From: [Zimmermannella] faecalis ATCC 13722
GTDB lineage: Bacteria > Actinomycetota > Actinomycetes > Actinomycetales > Microbacteriaceae
DNA: 64,000 bases
Assembly: GCF_000381765.1 (NCBI RefSeq)
Contig: NZ_KB907076.1
Coordinates: 214,774-278,773 of the forward strand
Direction of reading: 5' to 3'
The notes beneath the pieces were generated by a model. The model saw only the letters and a list, made by a program, of their open reading frames with translations, had not been told where the DNA came from and did not search any database. The translations under genes were made by a program, and so were the position numbers. Shown here in pieces: positions 52,202-62,156 of the stretch. Position 1 is the first letter of the stretch. Every line of letters starts with the position of its first letter.

Positions 52202-53242
52202 CTAGAAGTCGAAGTCGCCGATGTTGTCCTTGTCGAACACGTAGGGGTCGCCGAGGAGCACGGTGCCGTCGGGGCCGACGGTGTACTCGCCGAGGCGGCC
52301 GGCCTCGAAGGTGTCGCCCTCAGCGCCGGTGATGGTGCCGTCGATGAGCGCCTGCGCGGCGAACGCCGAGAGGTAGCCGAGGTCTTCGGGGTTCCAGAGG
52401 GCGAACGCCTCAACGGTGCCGCTCTCGACGTACTCGCGCATCTGGTTCGGCGTGCCGAGGCCCGTGATCGCGACCTGGCCCGCGTACTCCGAGGTGTCGA
52501 CGTAGCGCGCGGCGGCGGCGATACCGACCGTCGTCGGCGAGACGATGCCCTTGAGGTTCGGGTAGGTCTGCAGCAGCGACGAGGTCTTGTCGAACGACGT
52601 CTGGTCGTCGTCGTCGCCGTAGACGACCTCGACGAGCTCAATGTCGGGGTAGTCCGACTCGAGGTAGGCCTCCATGAGCTCGATCCAGGCGTTCTGGTTC
52701 GTCGCGTTTGCCGAGGCCGAGAGGATCGCGATCTCGCCCTCGCCGCCGATCTGGTCGGCGATGAGGTCGATCTGCGTCTTCGCGATGCCCTCGGCGTCGG
52801 CCTGGTTCACGAAGATGTCGCGGCACTCGGGGTCGGTGTCGGAGTCGAAGGTGACGACCTTGACGCCGGCGCTCTTCGCCTCGTTGAGGGCCGAGCAGAT
52901 GGCGGTGGGGTCGTTCGCCGAGATGACGATCGAGCCGACCTGCTGCTGCGTGAGCGTGTTGATGTAGCTGACCTGGCCGTCGGGGGTCGCCTCGGCGGGG
53001 CCGACCTCGTTGAAGGTGCCGCCGAACTCCTCGACGGCGGCCTTGCCACCGGTCGACGAGGCGTCGAAGTACGGGTTTCCGAGGTTCTTCGGTACGAACG
53101 TCACCGAAAGGTCGCCGCTGCCCGAGGCCGGGTCAGACGAACCGGTGGTGCCGCCGGTGTCGGCGCAGCCCGCGAGGGCGATCGAGGCGGCCGCTGCGGC
53201 CGCGATGAGGGCGCCGAGGCGGCGCTTTCCAGCAAACTTCAT
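52202..53242 (-). CDS. rhaS: Rhamnose ABC transporter substrate-binding lipoprotein
   Basis: A 346-residue periplasmic-binding-fold lipoprotein from the ATG at 53242, with signal peptide and lipobox IALAGC. SVTFVPKNLGNPYFDASSTGG, ISANDPTAICSAL and VVTFDSDTDPECRDIFVNQ are the type I (CUT2) sugar-binding signatures. It captures L-rhamnose outside the cell and delivers it to RhaPQ. A 103-bp gap with G-rich repeats lies before it, unlike the overlapping genes upstream. Confidence 0.94.
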   Translation of the reverse strand: MKFAGKRRLGALIAAAAAASIALAGCADTGGTTGSSDPASGSGDLSVTFVPKNLGNPYFDASSTGGKAAVEEFGGTFNEVGPAEATPDGQVSYINTLTQQQVGSIVISANDPTAICSALNEAKSAGVKVVTFDSDTDPECRDIFVNQADAEGIAKTQIDLIADQIGGEGEIAILSASANATNQNAWIELMEAYLESDYPDIELVEVVYGDDDDQTSFDKTSSLLQTYPNLKGIVSPTTVGIAAAARYVDTSEYAGQVAITGLGTPNQMREYVESGTVEAFALWNPEDLGYLSAFAAQALIDGTITGAEGDTFEAGRLGEYTVGPDGTVLLGDPYVFDKDNIGDFDF

Positions 53243-53259
53243 TGTCTTGCCTTTCGTGT

Positions 53260-53318
53260 GGGTTCGGGTGGGGTTGAGGGTCGGGGGTTGAGGGTCGGGG
53301 TTGTGGTTGGGGCTCGGG
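53260..53318 (+). repeat. G-rich tract with 14-bp tandem repeat; G-quadruplex potential
   Basis: On the plus strand at least eight runs of three or more G separated by loops of 1-8 nt. It includes GTTGAGGGTCGGGG repeated exactly at 53273-53286 and 53287-53300. It fills the rhaQ-rhaS gap; the plus strand is the template for rhaS. The pattern meets the usual G3+N1-7 rule for quadruplexes. Confidence 0.75.
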
Positions 53319-53345
53319 TACGGATACACGGGTCGAGCCGCGCGA

Positions 53346-54392
53346 TCAGCCAGACATCGCGGGGGTCGCGGCCCGGGCGGCGCGCGCCGCGACCGAGCGG
53401 CTGCGGCGCAGCTGCACCCAGTCGACGACGCTCGCGACGACGACCGAGGCGACGAGCAGCACGCCGGTGATGATGTTGATGACGTCGCTCGTGACGTTCG
53501 CGAGGCGCAGCGCGCTCGAGAGCGTGCCGATGAGCAGGGCCGCGGCGACGACGCCGTAGAGCTTGCCGCGGCCGCCGAACACCGAGACGCCGCCGAGCAC
53601 GACCGCGGCGATCACCTGCAGCTCGAGCCCGGTCGCGTTGTCGCCGCGGGCCGAGCCGTAGCGCAGCGTGAAGAAGATGCCGGCGAACGCCGCGACGACG
53701 CCCGTGAAGATGAACAGCCAGAACTTCGTGCGCTCGACGCGCACGCCCGAGAACCGGGCCGCGTCGGCGCTGAGGCCGAGGGCGTAGATGCCGCGGCCGA
53801 AGGTCGAGAAGTGGAGGAGCACGACGAATACGGCGAGCAGCAGCACGAACGGCAGCATGATGTACGGCAGCGGGGTGCCCGAGATCTTCGCCTGCGCGAG
53901 GGCGGTCCACTCCTGCGGGAAGCTCGTGACGGCGGCGGTGCCGAGCAGGCCGACCGCGATGCCGCGGAAGAGCGCCATCGTGCCGATCGTGACGGCGAGC
54001 GACGGGAGGCCGACGACCGTGACGAGGAACCCGTTCACGACGCCGCCGAGCACGCCGACCGCGAGCGCGATGATCGCCGCGAGCCCGAACCCGACGCCGG
54101 CCTGCACGAGCACGCCCGTGACGACCGAGGAGAGGCCGACCATCGACCCCACCGAGAGGTCGATTTCGCCCGTGATCATCACGAGCGTCATCGGCAGCGC
54201 GATGAGGAGGATCGGCGCGACGTCCATGAGCAGGTACGTGAGCGTGATCGGCTGCGCGAAGCCGCGAATGGAGATTGCGGCGACGCAGGCGACGGCGATG
54301 AGCAGCAGCACGATCGCCATCTCGCGCGTGAGCAGCACGCGGCGCAGGGCGGAACGGCCGTGGAAGGCGATGGGCCGAGTCGGTGCGGTCAT
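53346..54392 (-). CDS. rhaQ: Rhamnose ABC transporter permease
   Basis: A 348-residue permease with about ten membrane helices, of the CUT2 (ribose-type) family. TLVMITGEIDLSVGSMVGLS is the conserved 'GxIDLSVG' motif and GGVSVFGGRGKLYGVVAAALL the EAA-like loop contacting RhaT. Start is the ATG at 54392, overlapping the rhaP stop by 4 bp (ATGA). An open frame continuing to 55523 is only the shadow of rhaP. Confidence 0.92.
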   Translation of the reverse strand: MTAPTRPIAFHGRSALRRVLLTREMAIVLLLIAVACVAAISIRGFAQPITLTYLLMDVAPILLIALPMTLVMITGEIDLSVGSMVGLSSVVTGVLVQAGVGFGLAAIIALAVGVLGGVVNGFLVTVVGLPSLAVTIGTMALFRGIAVGLLGTAAVTSFPQEWTALAQAKISGTPLPYIMLPFVLLLAVFVVLLHFSTFGRGIYALGLSADAARFSGVRVERTKFWLFIFTGVVAAFAGIFFTLRYGSARGDNATGLELQVIAAVVLGGVSVFGGRGKLYGVVAAALLIGTLSSALRLANVTSDVINIITGVLLVASVVVASVVDWVQLRRSRSVAARAARAATPAMSG

Positions 54393-55438
54393 GACTGATC
54401 CCTCGATTCGATGAGGCGCCGTTTCTGGCGCAGGGCGACGACCCGGTCGAGCACGATCGCACCAAGAATGAGCAGGCCGACGACGAAGCGCTGCCAGAAG
54501 TCGGGAATGCCGAGCACCGGCAGGGCGCGGTTGATGGTCGCGAGCAGCATTGCGCCGATCGCGGCGCCCCACAGGGAGCCGACGCCGCCCGTGATCGCGA
54601 CGCCACCGATGACGGCCGCGCCGACCGCGTCGAGCTCCCAGCTCGCGCCGGCCTGCGAGTTCACGGTGCCGTAGCGGGCGGCGTAGAAGACGCCGGCGAG
54701 GCCCGCGAGCGCGCCCGAGCAGACGAACGCGGTGAGGATGCGCTTCGTCGTCTTCAGGCCGTAGAGCTCGGCCGCCGCGGGGTCGGAGCCGATCGCGTAG
54801 AACTCGCGGCCGCCGCGGGTGTGCTTCATGAACCACGCCGCGACGAACAGCACGACGAAGGCGACGATCGCGAGAATCGGAATCGTGAGCACCTGGCCGG
54901 TGCCGAGCCCCAGGAACTCGCGGGGCATATCCGAGGCGTTGATGCGGTCGCTGCCCGTCCAGAGCACGTTGATGCCGCGGTACGCGTAGAGCGTGCCGAG
55001 CGTGATGACCATCGATGGCACCCGCGCGAACGCGACGAGCGCGCCGTTGATGAGCCCGAGCAGGCCGCCGAAGATGACGACGAGCAGCACGACCGCGATG
55101 ATCGGGGTGCCCTCGAGGTCGATGAACAGGCGGCCCGTGAGGTAGGCCGACAGGCCCATGACCGAGCCGACCGAGAGGTCGACGTTGCGGGTGACGAGCA
55201 CGATCGCCTGGCCGATCGCGACGAGCATGAGGATCGACGGGGTGAGCAGCAGGTCGCGCCAGCCGTCGTGCGAGAACGTGAAGTTTGGGTTCTTCGCGGT
55301 CGCGGCGACGACGACGAGCACGAGGGCCAGCAGGATGCTCGCCTCGCGCACGCGGCCCATGACCGACAGGCGGCGGGTCACCCGCGAGGTGGGGATCGCC
55401 TTCGTAGTGACGGGCTTCAGCCCGGGGAGATTGCTCAC
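54389..55438 (-). CDS. rhaP: Rhamnose ABC transporter permease
   Basis: A 349-residue CUT2 permease, partner of Rha[22 protein letters not shown] is the NVDLSVG signature and [19 protein letters not shown] the ATPase contact loop. About ten membrane helices are visible. Its ATG overlaps the end of rhaT by 4 bp and its stop overlaps rhaQ by 4 bp, ensuring balanced subunit synthesis. Confidence 0.92.
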   Translation of the reverse strand: MSNLPGLKPVTTKAIPTSRVTRRLSVMGRVREASILLALVLVVVAATAKNPNFTFSHDGWRDLLLTPSILMLVAIGQAIVLVTRNVDLSVGSVMGLSAYLTGRLFIDLEGTPIIAVVLLVVIFGGLLGLINGALVAFARVPSMVITLGTLYAYRGINVLWTGSDRINASDMPREFLGLGTGQVLTIPILAIVAFVVLFVAAWFMKHTRGGREFYAIGSDPAAAELYGLKTTKRILTAFVCSGALAGLAGVFYAARYGTVNSQAGASWELDAVGAAVIGGVAITGGVGSLWGAAIGAMLLATINRALPVLGIPDFWQRFVVGLLILGAIVLDRVVALRQKRRLIESRDQS

Positions 55439-56970
55439 GCGGCCGGCTCCTTATCTTGAGTGTCGGCGTCGTGGTGGTCGGAGTCATGGGTCGCGAGGTG
55501 CATGATCGACTCCTGCGTCGCATCCGCCCGGCTCAGCTCGCCGGTGAGGCGGCCCTCGCGCATGACGAGCACGCGGTCGGCCATGCCGAGCACCTCGGGG
55601 AGCTCAGACGAGATCATGAGCACGGCCATGCCCTGGCCCGCGAGCTCCGAGAGCAGGCGGTGCACCTCAGACTTCGTGCCGACGTCGATGCCGCGGGTCG
55701 GCTCGTCGATGATGAGCACCTTCGGCCCGCGCGAGAGCCACTTCGCGAGCACGACCTTCTGCTGGTTGCCGCCCGAGAGGGTCGCAGCGACGGTGTCGAG
55801 CGCGTTCGTCTTCACCTCGAGGCGGCTCGCCCAGATCTCGGCGGCGCGGTTCTCGATGCCGGTCGTGATGAGGCCCCACTTCGCGAGTCGCCCGCGCAGG
55901 GCGAGGGTCGTGTTGCGGCCCACCGTGTCTTCGATGACGAGGCCCTGGTGGCGGCGGTCTTCGGGCACGAGCGCGAGGCCCGCGCGCATCGCCGCGTCGG
56001 GGCGGCCCTTCGCGAGCGGCTTGCCGTCGATGCGGACGCTGCCGCTCTGGTAGCCGTCGACGCCGAACACGGCGCGCACGACCTCGCTGCGGCCCGCGCC
56101 GACAAGGCCGGCGAGCGCGACGATCTCGCCGCGGCGCACGTCGAAGTCGATGTCGTTGAAGACGCCCGGCTGCGTGAGCCCGCGCACCTCGAGCACCGTG
56201 TCGCCGATCTCGGCGGGCTGCTTCGGGAACAGGTCGGTCACGTCGCGGCCGACCATGCGCTTCACGATCTGGTCGACGGTCGCGTCGGCGGTCGTGACCG
56301 TCTCGATGTAGGCGCCGTCGCGCATGACCGTGATGCGGTCGCAGAGCGCGAAGACCTCTTCGAAGCGGTGAGAGATGAAGATGAGCCCGCGGCCCTCGTC
56401 GCGCAGCGCGCGGGCGATCGTGAAGAGGCGCTCGACCTCGACGCCCGAGAGGGCGGCGGTCGGCTCGTCCATGATCAGCAGGCGCGCGTCGAGCGACACG
56501 GCCTTCGCGATCTCGATGACCTGTTGGTCGGCGATCGAGAGGCCCTCGGCTGGGCGATCGGGGTCGATCTTCACGCCGAGGCGGGTGAACAGGCGCTCGA
56601 CCTCGCGGCGCATCGCCTTCGCGTCGATGCGGCCGAAGCGGCCCGTGGGCTGGCGGCCCATGAAGATGTTCTCGGTGACCGTGAGGTCGGGGAACAGCGT
56701 CGGTTCCTGGTAGATCACGGCGATGCCGGCGTCTTTCGACTGCGCCGTCGAGCTGAAGTCGACGTCCTCGCCGTCGAGTCGGAGCGTGCCCGAGTCGCGC
56801 TGGTAGAGGCCGGCGATGATCTTCACGAGCGTCGACTTGCCGGCGCCGTTCTCGCCCACGAGGGCGTGGATCGACCCGTGGTCGACCTGAATCGTGCCCG
56901 AACGCAGCGCGACGACCGACCCGAAGGTCTTCTTCACGTCGCGCAGTTCGAGTACTGGAGCCTGGGACAT
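55435..56970 (-). CDS. rhaT: Rhamnose ABC transporter ATP-binding protein (double ATPase)
   Basis: A 511-residue protein from the ATG at 56970; two in-frame upstream ATGs (56988 and 57048) are poorer because AGGACGGAGT directly precedes 56970, and the one at 57048 overlaps the operator. Two ATPase domains follow: Walker [10 protein letters not shown] (40-48), Walker [14 protein letters not shown], then [12 protein letters not shown] and [15 protein letters not shown] with [13 protein letters not shown]. Layout matches CUT2 sugar ATPases, with the second Walker A degenerate as is normal. It is the first gene of the rha operon. Confidence 0.94.
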   Translation of the reverse strand: MSQAPVLELRDVKKTFGSVVALRSGTIQVDHGSIHALVGENGAGKSTLVKIIAGLYQRDSGTLRLDGEDVDFSSTAQSKDAGIAVIYQEPTLFPDLTVTENIFMGRQPTGRFGRIDAKAMRREVERLFTRLGVKIDPDRPAEGLSIADQQVIEIAKAVSLDARLLIMDEPTAALSGVEVERLFTIARALRDEGRGLIFISHRFEEVFALCDRITVMRDGAYIETVTTADATVDQIVKRMVGRDVTDLFPKQPAEIGDTVLEVRGLTQPGVFNDIDFDVRRGEIVALAGLVGAGRSEVVRAVFGVDGYQSGSVRIDGKPLAKGRPDAAMRAGLALVPEDRRHQGLVIEDTVGRNTTLALRGRLAKWGLITTGIENRAAEIWASRLEVKTNALDTVAATLSGGNQQKVVLAKWLSRGPKVLIIDEPTRGIDVGTKSEVHRLLSELAGQGMAVLMISSELPEVLGMADRVLVMREGRLTGELSRADATQESIMHLATHDSDHHDADTQDKEPAA

Positions 56971-57035
56971 ACTCCGTCCTCTCGTCATTGAGGCTGGGGC
57001 GGGGGTGGATGCGCTTCCGGGCGTCGCTGCCGTTA

Positions 57036-57047
57036 TGAAACGTTCCA
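57036..57047. promoter_or_regulatory. LacI-type operator before rhaT
   Basis: TGAAACGTTCCA, 11 of 12 matches to the symmetrical LacI-family consensus TGAAACGTTTCA. It sits about 14 bp after the -10 element of the rhaT promoter, so binding by the divergent LacI-family regulator would block transcription. Confidence 0.75.
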
Positions 57048-57060
57048 AGGGGTTGCTCAG

Positions 57061-57089
57061 AATCTATGGCACCCGTCAGGAAGTGTCAA
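57061..57089 (-). promoter_or_regulatory. rha operon promoter
   Basis: On the minus strand, -35 TTGACA (57084-57089) and -10 TAGATT (57061-57066) with a 17-bp spacer, about 90 bp before rhaT. A near-perfect housekeeping promoter. Confidence 0.8.
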
Positions 57090-57124
57090 GCATCCGCAGA
57101 ATTTCCGATTCGCAAATTGCGCGT

Positions 57125-57171
57125 TATGATTCGGTTCAATGCCGTTCACGGTTGCATTCAACGCGGAATGC
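57125..57171 (+). promoter_or_regulatory. rhaR -10 element and downstream palindrome
   Basis: TATGAT (57125-57130) is a strong -10 for the divergent regulator. GCATTC-AACGCG-GAATGC (57154-57171) is a 6+6+6 perfect inverted repeat in its leader and a possible autoregulatory site. Confidence 0.45.
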
Positions 57172-57217
57172 GGGCGCGCCGTGACGGGTGAGCCGCAAGC
57201 GTGTGCAGGAGGCCGCT

Positions 57218-58222
57218 ATGGGAGTGAACATGCGCGACATCGCGACCGCCGCGGGCGTGAGCATGGGCACCGTCTCGAACGTGCTCAACCACCCCGAGCG
57301 CGTCTCGCCGCAGCTCGTCGAGCGGGTGCAGGCGCACATCGAGCGACTCGGCTACGTGCGCAACGACGCCGCGCGCCAGCTGCGGGCCGGGCGCAGTGAC
57401 ACGATCGGGCTCGTCGTGCTCGACCTGCGCAACCCCTTCTTCACCGAGGTCGCCCGCGGCGCCGAGATCCGCGGCGAGGAACGCGGGCTCGGGCTCATGG
57501 TGACGAACAGCGACGACCGGCTCTACCGGGAGCGTCGGCACATTGACCACTTCGAAGAGCAGCGCGTGCGCGGGCTGCTCATTACCCCCACGCAGGGTGG
57601 GCTCGACCGGCTCCACCGGGTGCGCGACAACGGCACGCCCGTCGTGCTCGTCGACCGTGAGTCGCGCGACAAGTCGTTCCCGTCAGTGTCGGTTGACGAT
57701 GTCGCGGGCGGGTATCTCGCGACGAAGCACCTGCTCGACACGGGGCGGCGACGCATCGCGTTCACGGGCGGGCCGCTCTCGATTCGCCAGGTGACCGACC
57801 GCCTCGAGGGAGCGCAGCGGGCCGCGGCCGAGGTGCCGGGCGCATCCGTCGAGTTCCTCGGCACGCCCGCCCTCACGGTCGACGCGGGGCGCGACGTCGG
57901 GCGGCTCATCTGCGACCGCTCCCCCGGCGACCTGCCCGACGGCGTGTTCGCGGCGAACGACCTGCTCGCCGTGGGGCTGCTGCAGGCGTTCGTCATGATC
58001 GGCAAGCTGCGGGTGCCCGACGACATCGCGCTCGTCGGCTACGACGACATCGACTTCGCCGCATCCACCGTGATTCCCCTCACGTCGGTGCGACAGCCCG
58101 CCGCCGAAATTGGCGCGACCGCCGTCGACCTGCTCGTCGACCTCACGACCGGCGACGGCGCCGAGCGCGAGCACGATCGGGTCGTGTTTCAGCCCGAGCT
58201 CATCGTGCGCGGCACGGCGTAG
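57218..58222 (+). CDS. LacI family regulator of the rhamnose operon
   Basis: A 334-residue LacI-family regulator from the ATG at 57218 (RBS AGGAGG, 5-nt gap). The helix-turn-helix is VNMRDIATAAGVSMGTVSNV and the hinge helix AARQLRAGRSDTIGLV; the periplasmic-binding-like core shows DLRNPFFTEVARGAE, VLVDRESRDKSF and DGVFAANDLLAVGLLQA. It lies divergent from rhaT and should repress the rha operon through TGAAACGTTCCA, with rhamnose or a phosphorylated product as inducer. Inducer is inference. E. coli uses AraC-type RhaS/RhaR instead. Confidence 0.9.
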   Translation: MGVNMRDIATAAGVSMGTVSNVLNHPERVSPQLVERVQAHIERLGYVRNDAARQLRAGRSDTIGLVVLDLRNPFFTEVARGAEIRGEERGLGLMVTNSDDRLYRERRHIDHFEEQRVRGLLITPTQGGLDRLHRVRDNGTPVVLVDRESRDKSFPSVSVDDVAGGYLATKHLLDTGRRRIAFTGGPLSIRQVTDRLEGAQRAAAEVPGASVEFLGTPALTVDAGRDVGRLICDRSPGDLPDGVFAANDLLAVGLLQAFVMIGKLRVPDDIALVGYDDIDFAASTVIPLTSVRQPAAEIGATAVDLLVDLTTGDGAEREHDRVVFQPELIVRGTA

Positions 58223-58243
58223 TCACGGCCGCTTTCAGGGCAG

Positions 58244-59197
58244 CTACGGCGCGAGTACGAGCCCGATCACGAGGATCGACGGGAGCGCGAGCAGCGCCGA
58301 CGCGAACGTGATGTCGCGCACCGCGAGCGTCGGCAGCCCGAACTGCGTCGAGAACAGGAACACGTTCTGCGCCGTCGGCAGCGCCGCCATGATCACGACG
58401 CCGAAGAGCTCCGTGCCACCCAGGCCGAACACGTACGCGCCGAGCAGCCACGCGATGACCGGCAGCAGCGCGAGCTTCACGACGAGCCCGATGAGCACAT
58501 CCGGCAAAATCTCCCGCGTGCGGAACGGGGTCTGCCCGACGAGGCTCATGCCGAACACCATGAGCAGCAGCGGCACCGACGCGTGGCCGAGCATGTCGAG
58601 CGGCTCCCAGAGCACGGCCGGCACCTCGAACCCGGTGAGCGAGATCGCCGCGCCGATGACGGCGGCGATCGTGACGGGGTTCGCGACCGACTTGAGAATG
58701 AGCTTCGGGGTGGATGCGCGCTCCTCGCCATCGCGCCGCTGCGCGTGGCTCGTCGCGAGGGCGAACAGCGTGAGGAAGAGCGGCGCGATGACGAGCAGCT
58801 GCGTCACGAGCACCGAGATCGCCGGCACGGCGCTCGACACCGAAAACAGGGCGATCGGGAGGCCGATGTTGCCGGCGTTCGCGTACGCCGACGCCATCGA
58901 CGCCGGGAGGGCGTCAATGAGGCGTCGGCGCAGCACGAAGCGAGAGAGGAGGAAGTACACCGCGGCCGCGACGAGGGCGCTCACGAGGGCGATCGGCACG
59001 TAGATGCCAATGACCTGCCGCAGGTCGGTCTCGGCGAGGAGCACGACCATGAGCACGGGGTTCGTGACGTAGTAGATCGTCGGCGAGAGGCCATCCTGCA
59101 TCGTGCGGCTCACCTGCCGCGGCAGGGCGAGCCGCGCGATGAGCCCCACGATGATCAGGATGAGTACGACCCCGAAGCCCATGAGTACGCCTTCCAA
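58244..59197 (-). CDS. AEC (auxin efflux carrier) family transporter
   Basis: A 317-residue membrane protein with about ten helices, in two five-helix repeats. GVVLILIIVGLIARLALP and ASAYANAGNIGLPIALFSVS are the family motifs (the latter around the helix break), and AALPTAQNVFLFSTQFG the mirrored motif in the second half. Bacterial members carry malate, malonate or other organic acids. Location behind gudD suggests export or uptake of a glucarate-pathway acid, but this is inference. Confidence 0.88.
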   Translation of the reverse strand: MEGVLMGFGVVLILIIVGLIARLALPRQVSRTMQDGLSPTIYYVTNPVLMVVLLAETDLRQVIGIYVPIALVSALVAAAVYFLLSRFVLRRRLIDALPASMASAYANAGNIGLPIALFSVSSAVPAISVLVTQLLVIAPLFLTLFALATSHAQRRDGEERASTPKLILKSVANPVTIAAVIGAAISLTGFEVPAVLWEPLDMLGHASVPLLLMVFGMSLVGQTPFRTREILPDVLIGLVVKLALLPVIAWLLGAYVFGLGGTELFGVVIMAALPTAQNVFLFSTQFGLPTLAVRDITFASALLALPSILVIGLVLAP

Positions 59198-59232
59198 GCG
59201 CAGCTCCCTTCGTGGTCGATCGTGGTTCGGAT

Positions 59233-59268
59233 GCTACCGAACGAGGCAGGGCTATCGAACCAGGCAGG
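59233..59268. repeat. 18-bp tandem repeat spanning the gudD stop
   Basis: GCTACCGAACGAGGCAGG and GCTATCGAACCAGGCAGG (59233-59250, 59251-59268) differ at two bases. On the coding strand each encodes P-C-L-V-R-stop, so the terminal codons and stop of gudD have been duplicated just downstream. Confidence 0.85.
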
Positions 59269-60577
59269 GGCGCTTCGGGTCGAACGACCAGTCCTCCACG
59301 AGGTACTGCATGCCGATCGCGTCGTCGCGCGAGCCGAGGCCGTGCTGCACGTAGAGCTCGTGCGCTTCGGCGAGGCGGTCGCGGTCGAGCTCGACGCCGA
59401 GGCCCGGGGTCTCGGGCACGGCGATCTCGCCGCCGCGGATCTCGAGCGGCTGCTTCGTGAGGCGCTGGCCGTCCTGCCAGATCCAGTGGGTGTCGAGCGC
59501 CGTGATCTCACCGGGTGCGGCGGCGCCGACCTGCGTGAACATCGCGAGGGAGATGTCGAAGTGGTTGTTCGAGTGCGAGCCCCACGTGAGGCCGAAGTCG
59601 TGGCAGAGCTGGGCGACGCGGGTCGAGCCCGACATGGTCCAGAAGTGCGGGTCGGCGAGGGGGATGTCGACCGCGTTCGTGCGCACGGCGTGCGACATTT
59701 CGCGCCAGTCGGTTGCGATCATGTTCGTCGCGGTGCGCAGGCCGGTGCGGCGCTTGAACTCCGCCATGACCTCGCGGCCCGAGAAGCGGCCCTCGGCGCC
59801 GACCGGGTCTTCGGCGTAGGCGAGCACGGGGCGCAGGCGGTCGGCGAGGCGCACGGCGTCGTCGAGCAGCCAGCCGCCGTTCGGGTCGAGCGTGATGCGC
59901 GCATCCGGGAATGCCTCCTTGAGCGCGGTGACCGCGTCGGCCTCCTGGTCGCCCGTGAGCACGCCGCCCTTGAGCTTGAAGTCCTTGAAGCCGTAGCGGT
60001 CGGCCGCGGCGCGGGCGAGGGCGACGATCGAGTCGGGATCCATCGCCTCCTCGCGGCGCAGGCGGAACCACTCGTCGCTCGAGTCGCCCTCGCGCAGGTA
60101 GGGCAGGTCGGTCTTGTCGGGGTCGGCGACGTAGAACAGGTAGCCGAGCATCGGCACCGCCGCGCGCTGCTGGCCGTCGCCGAGGAGTTCGGCGAGCGGC
60201 ACGCCGAGCTCCTGCGAGTGAAGGTCGAGCAGCGCCGACTCGATGCCGGTGACCGCGTGCACCGTCGTGCGCAGGTCGAAGGTCTGCAGGCCGCGGCCGC
60301 CACTGTCGCGGTCGCCATAGGTGGCGGCGACCTCGCGCAGCAGGCTGCGGAAGCGGGCGACGGGCTTGCCGGTGAGCAGGCTCGACGCCTCTTCGATCGT
60401 CGACCGGATCGGCTCGCCGCCCGGCACCTCACCGAGGCCCTCGCGGCCGTCGGAGTCGGTGATGATCACGACGTTGCGGGTGAAGAACGGGGCGTGCGCG
60501 CCCGAGAGGTTGAGGAGCATCGAGTCGTGGCCGGCGACCGGCACGACCTCGACCTTGGCGATAGTTGCGTTGCTCAT
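59252..60577 (-). CDS. gudD: Glucarate dehydratase
   Basis: A 441-residue enolase-superfamily enzyme that dehydrates D-glucarate (and L-idarate) to 5-keto-4-deoxyglucarate. From the ATG at 60577, KLKGG (201-205) provides the K-x-K base, DPNGGW a metal aspartate, [10 protein letters not shown] the next metal glutamate and [16 protein letters not shown] the histidine dyad region. The order and spacing match GudD. It is preceded by the GntP permease and followed by an AEC transporter, forming a small uptake-and-degradation operon. The downstream aldolase (GarL) is not in the window. Confidence 0.94.
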   Translation of the reverse strand: MSNATIAKVEVVPVAGHDSMLLNLSGAHAPFFTRNVVIITDSDGREGLGEVPGGEPIRSTIEEASSLLTGKPVARFRSLLREVAATYGDRDSGGRGLQTFDLRTTVHAVTGIESALLDLHSQELGVPLAELLGDGQQRAAVPMLGYLFYVADPDKTDLPYLREGDSSDEWFRLRREEAMDPDSIVALARAAADRYGFKDFKLKGGVLTGDQEADAVTALKEAFPDARITLDPNGGWLLDDAVRLADRLRPVLAYAEDPVGAEGRFSGREVMAEFKRRTGLRTATNMIATDWREMSHAVRTNAVDIPLADPHFWTMSGSTRVAQLCHDFGLTWGSHSNNHFDISLAMFTQVGAAAPGEITALDTHWIWQDGQRLTKQPLEIRGGEIAVPETPGLGVELDRDRLAEAHELYVQHGLGSRDDAIGMQYLVEDWSFDPKRPCLVR

Positions 60578-60642
60578 GGGAATTCTCCTTCGGGGTGTGG
60601 CCTGCCCGCGCTGTTGCGGTGCGGCGGTGTCGAGGGCGGTCG

Positions 60643-62004
60643 TTAGGCGGTGATGAAGAGGCTGAGGAGCAGCACGCCGATGATGCCGAGCACGGCGAGC
60701 GTGGTCGTGTAGGTCGTGCGCACCTTGATGGCTTCGCCGACGCTCAGGTTGAAGTACTCCTTGAACATCCAGAAGCCGGGGTCGTTGACGTGGCTGAAGG
60801 CGATCGAACCGCACGCGGTTGCGAGCACCATGAGTTCGGGCGAGGCGCCGCTCACGGCGACGAGCGGTGCCGCGATACCGGCCGCGGTCGAGACGGCGAC
60901 GGTCGCCGAGCCGAGCGCGATGCGGAGGATGGCCGCGATGAGCCAGGCGAGGATCAGCGGGTTGAGCGCCCAGCCGCCGGCGGTGTCGGCGATGTAGTCG
61001 GCGATGCCCGCCGAGGTGAGCACCTCCTTGAACGAGCCGCCGGCGCCGATGACGAGGAGGATCATCGCCATGGCCTTCGCGGCCTCACCCATCGACTTCG
61101 CGACCTCCTTGAGCGGGCGGCCGTTGGCCGGGCCGAACACGATCACGGCGAGGAGCAGCGTGATGAGCAGCGCGATCGGGGTTGAGCCGACGAACTTCAG
61201 GGTGCTCACGAGGGCTTCCGAGCTCGGCTCGGTCATGACGATGACCTCGGAGCCGGCGATGAGGATGATCGGGAACAGGGCGACGGCGAACGACGCCCAG
61301 CGGGAGGGGAGCTCATCGTCGGTGAATTCCTTGTCAGAGACGAGGCCTTCGGGGATCGACGGGTTGATCTTGCGCACGAACGGGAGGCGCGGCCAGAGCA
61401 TGGCGACGAGGATGCCCGCGGGCACCGCGATGAGCAGGCCGTACGCGAGCGTGAGGCCGACCGAGGCGTCGTAGAGGCCCGCGACGGCGGTGGGGCCGGG
61501 GTGCGGGGGCAGGAACGAGTGCATCGTCGAGAGCGAGATCGACATGGGGAGGCCGACCCAGAGCAGGTTGACCTTGGTGGCGCGGGCGAGCGTGAACGCG
61601 ACCGGCACGACGATGACGAACGCCACCTCGTAGAACATCGTGACGCCGATGAGCATCGACGAGATGACCATGGCCCACTGCACGCCCTTCGGGCCGAAGG
61701 CGTTGAGGATCGCCTTCGCGATGCGCTGTGCGGCGCCCGCGTCACCCATGACGCGACCGATCATTGCGCCGAGGCCGATGACGACGGCCGTGCCGCCGAG
61801 CTGGCTACCGAGCCCATCCTCGATCAGGCCGGGGATGTCCCCGAGACCGAGTTGTTCGCCGTCAGCCGTGAGGTTGCCGGTGGCGACGCCCCAGAGCGCG
61901 ACGAGTACCGCCACGATCATGAGGGCAACGAATCCGTTCAGCTTGAACTTCATCATGAGGAGCAAAAGGAGCAGGACGGCGAGTCCAACAATGATCAGAG
62001 GCAA
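60643..62004 (-). CDS. GntP-family sugar-acid permease of the glucarate operon
   Basis: A 453-residue H+ symporter with 12-14 helices. It starts at TTG 62004 with GGAG seven bases upstream; the longer frame to 62091 adds 29 polar residues without similarity. [17 protein letters not shown] and [17 protein letters not shown] are GntP signatures, and [16 protein letters not shown] the conserved C-terminal motif. Sits 65 bp before gudD; likely carries glucarate or gluconate. Confidence 0.9.
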   Translation of the reverse strand: MPLIIVGLAVLLLLLLMMKFKLNGFVALMIVAVLVALWGVATGNLTADGEQLGLGDIPGLIEDGLGSQLGGTAVVIGLGAMIGRVMGDAGAAQRIAKAILNAFGPKGVQWAMVISSMLIGVTMFYEVAFVIVVPVAFTLARATKVNLLWVGLPMSISLSTMHSFLPPHPGPTAVAGLYDASVGLTLAYGLLIAVPAGILVAMLWPRLPFVRKINPSIPEGLVSDKEFTDDELPSRWASFAVALFPIILIAGSEVIVMTEPSSEALVSTLKFVGSTPIALLITLLLAVIVFGPANGRPLKEVAKSMGEAAKAMAMILLVIGAGGSFKEVLTSAGIADYIADTAGGWALNPLILAWLIAAILRIALGSATVAVSTAAGIAAPLVAVSGASPELMVLATACGSIAFSHVNDPGFWMFKEYFNLSVGEAIKVRTTYTTTLAVLGIIGVLLLSLFITA

Positions 62005-62059
62005 ATCGCATCTCCATCGAGGCGGGTAATGGTGTTGAGTTGTTGTGTTCGACGATGGC

Positions 62060-62072
62060 GGCAATCGTTGCC
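62060..62072. promoter_or_regulatory. GGCAATCGTTGCC palindrome before the glucarate permease
   Basis: A 5+3+5 perfect inverted repeat in the 152-bp leader of the gntP-gudD operon, 56 bp before the TTG start. TGATCGTTTCC (a LacI-like half site) lies further up. The regulator is not encoded nearby; could be the rha LacI relative or another. Confidence 0.35.
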
Positions 62073-62156
62073 GGGATCGTGAACCTGACAAACTCTAGGT
62101 TCGCGTGATCGTTTCCGTCCAAGACTTTCAACGCATCTATTGATACCCCGAACGCA

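Noticed and set aside
53346..55523. 725-residue fusion of two transporter permeases
   Set aside because: The N-terminal half is an out-of-frame reading of rhaP; rhaQ starts at the ATG at 54392 with an ATGA overlap.
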